The position numbers and the translations under genes were made by a program. A DNA stretch of 64,000 bases from contig NZ_CP048878.1 of the NCBI RefSeq assembly GCF_011009015.1, positions 53,501 through 117,500 of the forward strand. The letters run 5' to 3'. Positions 27,842-34,177 of the stretch are shown here, piece by piece. The DNA is from Spartinivicinus ruber. GTDB lineage: Bacteria > Pseudomonadota > Gammaproteobacteria > Pseudomonadales > Zooshikellaceae. Under the pieces are notes generated by a model, which was given only the letters and a program-made list of their open reading frames with translations, was not told where the DNA came from and searched no databases. Positions within the stretch are counted from its first letter, which is position 1; each line of letters begins with the position of its first letter.

Positions 27842-28199
27842 ATGAAAAAGATATTCTTTATACTTTGTTTATTTGTTGCATTGTGTATTAGTGGATTTAT
27901 TCTTAGTAAATTGGGCCAAAAAAGGTTTATCAGTACCCTACTGGGAAGAATTGAGCCCAAATAAAAAATTTAAAATTATACTTTACAGTGTAGCGGAATA
28001 TACCGTATTCGCAAAACTATACGACAATGAATCAGGAGTATTTATTGCAGAAAGTCCAATTATTGACGCTCCAGAAGCGACTGGAATCCATTGGGAGCCT
28101 AATGGATATATTGTTCGTTATGGCATGACTATGATGTTTGATATAGGAGAATATGACACTAAATATAGTAGTTTTACTGAGTTACGTACATACAAATAG
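27842..28199 (+). pseudogene. Frameshifted third copy of the tandem small-protein family
   Basis: From ATG at 27842 the frame gives a signal-like MKKIFFILCLFVALCISGFI then runs out of family frame. The homologous body (WAKKGLSVPYWEELSPNKKF ... YDTKYSSFTE) is in the next frame. Removing one T at 27911/27912 (AAATTGGG to AAATGGG) restores SKWAKKG, the match to PKWAEKG of the complete copy. So this copy is broken by a single-base insertion, unless it is a sequencing error. Confidence 0.65.
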
Positions 28200-28217
28200 C
28201 TGTTAATACTTCCGCCA

Positions 28218-28246
28218 GGTGGCAAGGCTAAACGGCGCTTGCCGCC
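28218..28246. other. Hairpin with 9-bp stem downstream of the tandem family
   Basis: GGTGGCAAG (28218-28226) pairs with CTTGCCGCC (28238-28246) with one wobble, around an 11-base loop. No T run follows. It lies between the tandem family and the cassette array and may be a degenerate terminator or a decayed recombination site; the nearby GGCTTAGAC (about 28263-28271) resembles but does not match an attC end. Confidence 0.3.
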
Positions 28247-28371
28247 CATCCATGCAAAGATAGGCTTAGACATTATGTATACTTCTTCAAGGGAAAACTA
28301 CTTATAAGTGTACTGAAAGTAGAGGCAGGCAGATAATATATGAAAATTATTAAGATAAGAGTTTATTATGA

Positions 28372-28443
28372 GACTAACGTTTGAACTCACTGGTTTTTTA
28401 AGAAGGTCAGCGGAGTGAAAACCCAGCACAGTGATTTGTTAGT
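28372..28443 (-). repeat. attC-like recombination site 3
   Basis: Read on the minus strand the site begins ACTAACAAATCACTG and ends AGTGAGTTCAAACGTTAGTC. The outer AAC/GTT core boxes and inner arms (AATCACTG with CAGTGAGTT, CTGG with CCAG) are mirror images with extra unpaired bases, the hallmark of integron cassette sites. It directly follows the stop of the nuclease-like gene on the same strand, as a cassette's attC should. Confidence 0.75.
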
Positions 28444-28478
28444 ATTATAATTTAATATTTACAGTATATTTCTACCAT

Positions 28479-29720
28479 TTAAAATCTATGCTTAAAAGCT
28501 CTTCTGAAACCAGCATCCTCTGCTTCTTTAACTGTAAAAGCATAAAATTCTCCTGATCGATTTCCAATAACTGTTCTGTCGTACTGTTGATCCATGGGTA
28601 AATGGTAAATTTTTTTCTGTCGAGATTTATCATTATTTATGTTACACTTAATTCTTGGGAATTCACCGAGCGGTTCATTTTCCACAATTTCAATATTTAA
28701 TGCATGTGCCATTTCCTTTGCTTTAGTGGATAAACTGGCTGAGGTGAAAAATACGGGTCTAAGTTTATCTTCTTTTAAAAAACCAGAAAATTCATCAAAA
28801 TTTTTTGAGTTTTTATGAATCTTAAAATTTTTAATCCAATATTCCATTGTTGTACCAAACAGTTGAAATATATGTTTTTCATGAATTTCCTTATACTGAG
28901 CCCAACACTTACACTGAATAATACAAACTTCATCCTTTTTTCTTGCAATAATATCACGACCCAAATCTTCAAAACCATCAATGATTCCTTTGTACTCTAT
29001 CGAATATCCTTTTTGGTCATATAAATAACCAACATACATTTCATAATCTCTACCTATTGCCCATTTCGATTTGTGACGATTTCTCAAATACCTATCTAAA
29101 GCCATTTGATTTCTTTCAACAGAAGGTAGACTTTGATATTCTTCTTGCGTAAGATAGTTTTTAACCCTATCTTCTGATTTGCCATTCCCAATATTGCCTT
29201 CAACCCGAACAGGTATCTCTTCCCCCTCATCCTCGGCTATTAAATCTAAAAGCCACGGAAACAATTTTACAAAATAATTTATCTTATATTTAATTATTTT
29301 ATTCTCTCTGACTAATTCTTTCTTTTCTTCCTTTATAATTTTTACATTTTCAGCTGCCTTGTATGCTGGACTTTTTTTATATCTTAGATACTTCTCTATT
29401 TCACCATCTTTCAGAGCAAAATAATCTGCATATGCTTCTGCGAGCCATGGAAAACCCATAGATTTTTGATTTGCAATCTTTTTAATTTCCTGTTTATCAT
29501 TTTCTACTTTTTCATTCCACTTTTTTATTTTTAGCTCTAGTTCTTCTCTATCTTTTTTGAGCTTGAGTTCATGCTCTTTTATCGAATTTTCCAGATTATC
29601 TAATTTCGGCTTTAATTCTAAATACTTTTTAGAATCTGAAGCAATTTCCATAATCCAAGAAATTATTCCCCAGATAATAGCTGCACCTATAATTATGAAT
29701 ATCCATAAATAATCTTTCAT
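28479..29720 (-). CDS. Predicted PD-(D/E)XK (Mrr-like) nuclease with N-terminal coiled coil
   Basis: 413 residues. One N-terminal membrane helix (WIFIIIGAAIIWGIISWIM) leads into a long Lys/Glu-rich coiled coil (about 35-100). The C-terminal part has the restriction-endonuclease-like core: IGRDYEMYVGYLYDQKGYSI, then EDLGRDIIARKKDEVCIIQC and KCW, which matches the Mrr/RecB-type D-Xn-QxK active site. Membrane-tethered Mrr-like nucleases occur in anti-phage defence systems, so a defence role is possible but not shown. It is carried by a cassette with attC-like site 3 downstream. Ribosome site weak (AAAG). Confidence 0.65.
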   Translation of the reverse strand: MKDYLWIFIIIGAAIIWGIISWIMEIASDSKKYLELKPKLDNLENSIKEHELKLKKDREELELKIKKWNEKVENDKQEIKKIANQKSMGFPWLAEAYADYFALKDGEIEKYLRYKKSPAYKAAENVKIIKEEKKELVRENKIIKYKINYFVKLFPWLLDLIAEDEGEEIPVRVEGNIGNGKSEDRVKNYLTQEEYQSLPSVERNQMALDRYLRNRHKSKWAIGRDYEMYVGYLYDQKGYSIEYKGIIDGFEDLGRDIIARKKDEVCIIQCKCWAQYKEIHEKHIFQLFGTTMEYWIKNFKIHKNSKNFDEFSGFLKEDKLRPVFFTSASLSTKAKEMAHALNIEIVENEPLGEFPRIKCNINNDKSRQKKIYHLPMDQQYDRTVIGNRSGEFYAFTVKEAEDAGFRRAFKHRF

Positions 29721-29746
29721 AATGGCTTTATCAATATCTTTTTAAT

Positions 29747-29812
29747 GCTAACGGAAGATAGATTGCGAACGTCCAACGACCGAAGGGAGCGAATTTGATG
29801 TGTTTGTTATGC
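29747..29812 (-). repeat. attC-like recombination site 2
   Basis: On the minus strand it begins GCATAACAAACACATCAA and ends ATCTATCTTCCGTTAGC. The terminal boxes GCATAAC and GTTAGC match the RYYYAAC/GTTRRRY cassette core pattern. The inner stem is less clear than in sites 1 and 3. It sits between the stop of the 29817 gene and the start of the nuclease gene, exactly where an array would place it. Confidence 0.65.
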
Positions 29813-29816
29813 AATT

Positions 29817-30401
29817 TCATGAATCTGGATATTCCAATAAATACTTGATATAAGAAACGCTAGCAGTTGGGGTTACAAGAGGTTGCTTTGATTTATATTG
29901 ATATAAAAATATATACTTTTCGGTGGTTGATATAATAGTGAGTGGCTCTGACTCACTACCAATTGTTGTTTTGTCTCTCAGATGCAGTGTAACTGGGTTT
30001 TTGCCCTCTACAATTTCATCCGTTTCTTTTCTTACTTCATAAAATGGTATATAGGCTAGAGCTACGCCAAATGGATACAAAAGACAAACCACCAGCACCA
30101 TTACTCCTATCGGTCTACCTCTAATGAAAATATGCCCCTTGAAAGATAAGTAAATTATTGCTATCCCCATGACCGGAAAAACTGCCAAAACAGTTGGATC
30201 TTTAAGACCGGCGACAAGGAAATCATTCACCTCCGCAAATGTTGCCACATTTATTCCAAATCGTTTAAGTAGAAGGTATTCCCTGAAAAACCCAATACAG
30301 GAACAAAGAAATACAGAAGAAGAAACTGCTAGGGCGCCAAGCTGGAACGGATGTTCTCGCGCGAATTTTTGTAGCCAGTTTTGTTGATTATTATTACCCA
30401 T
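29817..30401 (-). CDS. Cassette-borne membrane protein, unknown function
   Basis: 194 residues with three likely membrane helices (FQLGALAVSSSVFLCSCIGF, VLAVFPVMGIAIIYLSF, IGVMVLVVCLLYPFGVALAY) and a C-terminal soluble domain of about 75 residues. The loop REYLLLKRFGINVATFAEVN then DFLVAGLKDP is a recurring motif in uncharacterised bacterial membrane proteins. The GGAGGG ribosome site is 5 bases before the ATG. It fills one cassette between attC-like sites 1 and 2. Function not known. Confidence 0.65.
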   Translation of the reverse strand: MGNNNQQNWLQKFAREHPFQLGALAVSSSVFLCSCIGFFREYLLLKRFGINVATFAEVNDFLVAGLKDPTVLAVFPVMGIAIIYLSFKGHIFIRGRPIGVMVLVVCLLYPFGVALAYIPFYEVRKETDEIVEGKNPVTLHLRDKTTIGSESEPLTIISTTEKYIFLYQYKSKQPLVTPTASVSYIKYLLEYPDS

Positions 30402-30424
30402 GTTTTCCCTCCATGTGTATTACT

Positions 30425-30510
30425 GCATAACGCCTCGCATCACCGGCAGCAAAAAGCATAGAGAGGAACGAGCGGCGCTTTTTGCTGTCCGAATGCATGC
30501 AATTGTTAGG
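30425..30510 (-). repeat. attC-like recombination site 1
   Basis: On the minus strand it begins CCTAACAATTGCATGCA and ends TGATGCGAGGCGTTATGC. Inside, AGCAAAAAGC pairs with GCTTTTTGCT as a 10-bp perfect stem. Outer boxes CCTAAC and GTTATGC fit cassette core sites. The imperfect, long inverted repeat with unpaired bases is typical of attC. It follows the stop of the 30524 gene and precedes the next cassette. Confidence 0.8.
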
Positions 30511-30523
30511 AATTTCATCAAGG

Positions 30524-31567
30524 TTAACCAGTTATCAAGCCTGTTAACGCCGCAATAATGCGGTCATTTAGTAAACCGCATATTGCTCCTATCATTAACA
30601 CACTTCTCCAGCTAATTCCTTGATTTAGTTTTTTGCCGAGTTCTGTGTGCTCATAGATATTAAAGAATATCAACGCAGAAACCAATGCGGCTACAAACTT
30701 ATGCGCTGAGGTGCTAAACATGCTACTCCAATAAGCCACGTATTCAACGCCATTCGGGACAGGATTAACTGATTCCTTTAAAATAACTCCTAGAAAGGCG
30801 CCGAGTAGCGCCACGAGTGTTAAAGCGACTGGGTTTGGTGATACAGTTATATTTACTGAAACTGAATCGTTCTTAGGTTCTAGAGCTTCAGGTTCTTTGG
30901 TTGAGCAATCAAAGCTCAAATTGTAGGACTTGGAGTTAAATGCACCTCTTTCACATTTAAATACATAAGTGCGGTCAAAAGATTCTGAGGGGCCGATAGT
31001 TGACAACAGGGTGTCACTACCGATTACTATATTCTTCTTCTCTAACTCCCGCAGCCTATCCAGCTTCATCCTTATAAAATTAGACAAGAATTTCTCATCC
31101 TCAGTATCTTCGCCTAAAAATTTATTAATAGCAGATTCCGCCTCTGTGCTATTGTGTATTGTCAATGAAAAGCTTGCATATTTCTCTAGACGCTTTTTCT
31201 GCATTTCCTCTAGCTGTCCCGTGATCATTCTGTAATATACGTTAGCAACGTTTTTCAATTTAAATGTTTCTTGCAAATCTTCTTTGACAATTTTAAATAC
31301 TTTTTGCCTGTACTCTCTAGACTTTGAAAAATTGTGTTCATCAAGCAGTAGTGCAATTTCAGAACATATCTTTTGATGTTCACGTTGATATTCTGCTACA
31401 GAGGTATCATGAATTTCCTGGATATCAACCCCATCGGGTATTCGTGGATTAATACTTATAATTTCAATTGGGCTGCTTGCACGATTTTCAATTTGCAATT
31501 CACAAGAAAATTCGTTACCTCTACTGTCACCGCTAGAGATATTTGAAGCTATTGCAATATTGGCCAT
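30524..31567 (-). CDS. Cassette-borne protein with C-terminal membrane helices
   Basis: 347 residues. The first 245 residues are soluble and partly helical (LLLDEHNFSKSREYRQKVFK, ITGQLEEMQKKRLEKYASFS). The C-terminus holds three hydrophobic segments: VALTLVALLGAFLGVIL, FVAALVSALIFFNI and SVLMIGAICGLLNDRIIAAL. AAAGGA is 5 bases before the ATG. It is the first cassette of the array as read on the minus strand, and a GTTAGG box 24 bases upstream marks the cassette start. I do not recognise the family. Confidence 0.6.
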   Translation of the reverse strand: MANIAIASNISSGDSRGNEFSCELQIENRASSPIEIISINPRIPDGVDIQEIHDTSVAEYQREHQKICSEIALLLDEHNFSKSREYRQKVFKIVKEDLQETFKLKNVANVYYRMITGQLEEMQKKRLEKYASFSLTIHNSTEAESAINKFLGEDTEDEKFLSNFIRMKLDRLRELEKKNIVIGSDTLLSTIGPSESFDRTYVFKCERGAFNSKSYNLSFDCSTKEPEALEPKNDSVSVNITVSPNPVALTLVALLGAFLGVILKESVNPVPNGVEYVAYWSSMFSTSAHKFVAALVSALIFFNIYEHTELGKKLNQGISWRSVLMIGAICGLLNDRIIAALTGLITG

Positions 31568-31590
31568 GAAGTCCTTTTTGTATTTGTATT

Positions 31591-31596
31591 CCTAAC
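31591..31596 (-). other. Putative 5' boundary of the first cassette
   Basis: Minus-strand GTTAGGAATACAAATAC: the first six bases equal the R' core box also seen at the end of the cassette sites. The sequence further upstream does not form the second half of an attC and is not a known attI. So the first cassette joins unrelated DNA here, either at an unrecognised attI or at a secondary insertion site. Confidence 0.45.
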
Positions 31597-31605
31597 TATT
31601 AATGA

Positions 31606-31796
31606 ACGTCACTCTGACGTGATACATTACGTCGTAGTGACGTATAATACTCCAAATTATTTGATCAAATTCACAGTTTTATACCCAGATTAATATTTAG
31701 CTATTCGTTATAAATAGCTGATTTTTAACAATTTGAATGGTTTTTAGCTTTCTGTTATACGTCGGAGTGACGTAATATATTGCGTCATGCTGACGT
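31606..31796. repeat. Four ACGTC-N5-GACGT dyads in two spaced pairs
   Basis: Inverted repeats at 31606-31620, 31629-31643, 31759-31773 and 31782-31796 all read (A/G)CGTC-N5-GACGT. Centre spacing is 23 bp within each pair and the pairs are 153 bp apart. The same dyad with 5-base spacer was not noticed elsewhere in the window. They fill the non-coding gap between the phage D gene and the cassette array. Possible roles are a repressor operator set, a partition-type site or recombinase binding sites. Confidence 0.7.
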
Positions 31797-31813
31797 ATAA
31801 CTCTCTTTATACT

Positions 31814-32746
31814 TCATTTAATTAAACTAACACTCGTCGCATACCCCGAAGCACTTAAAGAATGCTTTGCCTGCTTCACCACCCACCGGCCATCAACACC
31901 AGTCCTTATTCCCTGAATAACCACCGGTCGCTCAGCGATTAACTCAGGATTACCCACTGTGGTTATACTTAAACTGGCTTCTGTATCATTTAATCCACTT
32001 AACTTGGCTTTAGCACTGGCTTTAGCTGCTTCCCTGGTTGGATATACCATTTTAATAGTATAGATTGGTTCGCCATTACCCACCTTTACATGCTCTGTCT
32101 TACCACCTTCAGCACTGTGATACTTAGCCATCACACTTTTATAATATTGTCTGTCAGGGGATTTTAAATTCCATTTATTAATTTTTGAAATTGTTATTGC
32201 AGACAATTGTTTACCGGTTGCTGTTTTGGTTTTCCCTCGTTCGACAAACACTAAATGTTCCATCATTGGTTTAACAATTGCCCCATGATCTAACGCAATT
32301 CGACTTAAAAAATTAATATCAGATTCTTCTGTCTGGTCTATATGATCAATGACAATAGAAGTAAATACTTCTGCAATTTTAGGCTTCAAACCATTGTCAT
32401 TAGCCACTGTAGTCACAATATCTACTAACTTTTTTTTATGCCATGAACGTGATTTAGGACTACGGAGCTGATCCCGAAGGTTAGCCCCTTTGGCCTGAAT
32501 GGTCATTTGGTTGGGAGGCCCAGAGAGTGACACCTCATCAATAATAAAATCACCCATATGAATATTCTGGATGGCGACTGATAGCTTGGTGCCTTTGGTG
32601 GGTATGGGTAAGTTACCTCCAGGGTCAGAAAGCTTAAGAGTAACACTATCAGACTTTATGCCCGCTTCGTCGGTGAGTTCGAGGCTAATAAGGTGACGAC
32701 TGAAGTCTATTAACTGAGAATTAATTTTGATTTGATAATTAATCAC
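31814..32746 (-). CDS. P2 gpD-like tail/baseplate hub protein
   Basis: 310 residues of the phage late control D/VgrG-like family, which forms the baseplate hub around the tail spike. N-terminal QIKINSQLIDFSRHLISLEL and TDEAGIKSDSVTLKLSD, followed by SLSGPPNQMTIQAKGANLRD and QTEESDINFLSRIALDHGAI, match the family. The start is GTG at 32744-32746 with no clear ribosome site. In P2 relatives D follows X directly; here about 850 bases with an S74-domain gene and a tRNA-like fragment separate them. It is the last tail gene and ends at the dyad-rich gap. Confidence 0.85.
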   Translation of the reverse strand: MINYQIKINSQLIDFSRHLISLELTDEAGIKSDSVTLKLSDPGGNLPIPTKGTKLSVAIQNIHMGDFIIDEVSLSGPPNQMTIQAKGANLRDQLRSPKSRSWHKKKLVDIVTTVANDNGLKPKIAEVFTSIVIDHIDQTEESDINFLSRIALDHGAIVKPMMEHLVFVERGKTKTATGKQLSAITISKINKWNLKSPDRQYYKSVMAKYHSAEGGKTEHVKVGNGEPIYTIKMVYPTREAAKASAKAKLSGLNDTEASLSITTVGNPELIAERPVVIQGIRTGVDGRWVVKQAKHSLSASGYATSVSLIK

Positions 32747-32867
32747 TGTTGGTAGCAGTATTATTATATTGATAAAGGAATGTTTTAAAAAATGCGGTGA
32801 ATGAAATAGAAAATATTTAAAAAAGGATTTTTTTAGAGGAATAAAATTGAAGTGAGTTTAAATCGGT

Positions 32868-32907
32868 TGGTAGCGGGGGCTGGATTCGAACCAACGAGCT
32901 ACCAACA
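32868..32907 (-). other. tRNA-fMet-like 3' fragment forming a hairpin
   Basis: Minus-strand bases 32893-32868 contain the T-arm GGTTCGAATCC and the acceptor end CCCCCGCTACCA, as in gammaproteobacterial tRNA-fMet genes. Just before it is TTGGTAGCTCGT, which matches the D-arm of the same tRNA; the anticodon arm is missing. The outer GTTGGTAGC and GCTACCAAC form a 9-bp stem. This could be an attachment-site core, a relic of integration, or a tRNA-like structure in the late transcript. It is not a functional tRNA. Confidence 0.65.
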
Positions 32908-32915
32908 GTTACACC

Positions 32916-33383
32916 TTAATTACTTTGTTCTATTGACTCTATACGTCTTTCTAGTTGCTTAATTTTTTCATTAGCTTCTTTCAGTGCTTGTAATGTAAGA
33001 GTGCTCAACCCTATATAATCTACTCTTTTTAAGCCACTACTAGTTGTTTCAACTAAATCAGGATAGATTTCTTCCAGTTCCTGGGCCATAACTCCATACT
33101 TGGGTCCATTAAGTTGATAGTGGTAAGTATTTATGCTGGTAACTGCCATGATTTCATTACTGAGGGGATTGATATGGCTTTTTAAAGCAAGGTCACTCCA
33201 TCTTAGACCATTGTTTGTTAAATCATTTAAAGTTATTTCACAACTTTGATTGCGAATTTCATAAAGCTCTCCATCCTTAAATACTTTACACTTATTATCA
33301 GCAGTATCCTCTAATGTTATTGCAAAACTCAGCGTTGCTGATAGGGATCCGGCTAATAAAATTGGTATCAAACTTAACTTCAT
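32916..33383 (-). CDS. Secreted protein with S74 chaperone-type domain
   Basis: 155 residues. Signal peptide (MKLSLIPILLAGSLSATLSF) followed by a short cysteine pair region and then the peptidase S74 intramolecular-chaperone core: WSDLALKSHINPLSNEIMAV, YGVMAQELEEIYPDLVETTS, VDYIGLSTLTLQALKEANEK and a coiled C-terminus. The Ser-Asp dyad used for self-cleavage is present. S74 domains normally sit at the end of phage tail fibres; a free-standing exported version is unusual. It is inserted between tail genes X and D, so it is probably cargo. Confidence 0.7.
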   Translation of the reverse strand: MKLSLIPILLAGSLSATLSFAITLEDTADNKCKVFKDGELYEIRNQSCEITLNDLTNNGLRWSDLALKSHINPLSNEIMAVTSINTYHYQLNGPKYGVMAQELEEIYPDLVETTSSGLKRVDYIGLSTLTLQALKEANEKIKQLERRIESIEQSN

Positions 33384-33597
33384 TATAGGCTCTTAAATTA
33401 GTCTATTGGGAGTTGATCTTGGTAAAGCTTAAATAGGTTGAGTTATAACTAAATCTGGTGCTTGGACCAGTTGCAAGCAAGAGGGGCATCTGGAGTGACT
33501 CGCTGTAGGTCAACATAGCTAAAGATGTAGTTAGCTAGGACTTCTACACTCTACCCTGCGTCACATGCTATGAGTATTAATTCATTAAGTCAATATA

Positions 33598-33801
33598 TTA
33601 CAGGAACAGTGATTCATTTATATGAGATATTCTGCTAACTTCAGGTAATGTCACTTCAATACCCGCTGATAAAACTGGTCCTTGCTCCACCAACCTCGGA
33701 TTAGCATCTAACACCTGCAGTACAAAGCTTTCATCACCATAATACTGCTTACAAATCCAATCCAGGGTATCACCGTCTTTGGTTCGGTAGACTGTCGCCA
33801 T
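33598..33801 (-). CDS. P2 gpX-like tail protein (LysM-like)
   Basis: 67 residues: TVYRTKDGDTLDWICKQYYG, then VLQVLDANPRLVEQGPVLSA and GIEVTLPEV. This is the LysM-type fold of the phage tail X family, thought to help assemble the tail hub with D. The ATG overlaps the end of gene U, a conserved U-X arrangement. About 210 bases downstream are non-coding before the S74 gene. Confidence 0.85.
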   Translation of the reverse strand: MATVYRTKDGDTLDWICKQYYGDESFVLQVLDANPRLVEQGPVLSAGIEVTLPEVSRISHINESLFL

Positions 33802-34177
33802 AGTAGGTTATGCTCACACTGAATTCAATTTTACGGCACTTGCCTTCTTTATCTGGGTAAGAACCGTTTTCGTTTACTTGGGTAATACACCAGTAACCGA
33901 GTATTTCTCCAGTACCCGCTACCAGGATAAAAGGCGCACCCGTACCAGCCAGCTCTACCATATGAAGCAGGCTATCACGGCTGCCATATTGGCCAGGGTA
34001 CATAACGCCACTTAAAGTCATGGTTCGGACGGTTTCTCCGGTATACTGCTGCTGGGGATAACCACCAATAATAGGCTGACTAGCCCATTTAAATTGCCAT
34101 TGTTGGCGCAACTGTTGGTAACTGGCTGTTTTGATCGAGAAGATGAAATCACCCAGCTTAAGCAGTGTATAGCTCAT
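33770..34177 (-). CDS. P2 gpU-like tail protein
   Basis: 135 residues of the phage P2 GpU family, needed for tail completion. Typical blocks are MSYTLLKLGDFIFSIKTASY, RQQWQFKWASQPIIGGYPQQ and GETVRTMTLSGVMYPGQYGS, ending with LGYWCITQVNENGSYPDKEG. It overlaps the end of the tape measure gene by 4 bases (ATGA-type) and the start of X by about 30. Confidence 0.9.
   Translation of the reverse strand: MSYTLLKLGDFIFSIKTASYQQLRQQWQFKWASQPIIGGYPQQQYTGETVRTMTLSGVMYPGQYGSRDSLLHMVELAGTGAPFILVAGTGEILGYWCITQVNENGSYPDKEGKCRKIEFSVSITYYGDSLPNQRR

Noticed and set aside
28218..28271. A fourth attC site
   Set aside because: It has a hairpin and GGCTTAGAC, but the GTTRRRY and RYYYAAC boxes are not both present and no cassette gene ends there.
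31606..31796. CRISPR array
   Set aside because: Only four short palindromic units with 5-base inner variation and irregular distances; no spacers of regular length and no cas genes.
32868..32907. A functional tRNA gene
   Set aside because: Only the T-arm, acceptor end and a D-arm piece are present; there is no anticodon arm and no 5' acceptor strand at the right distance.
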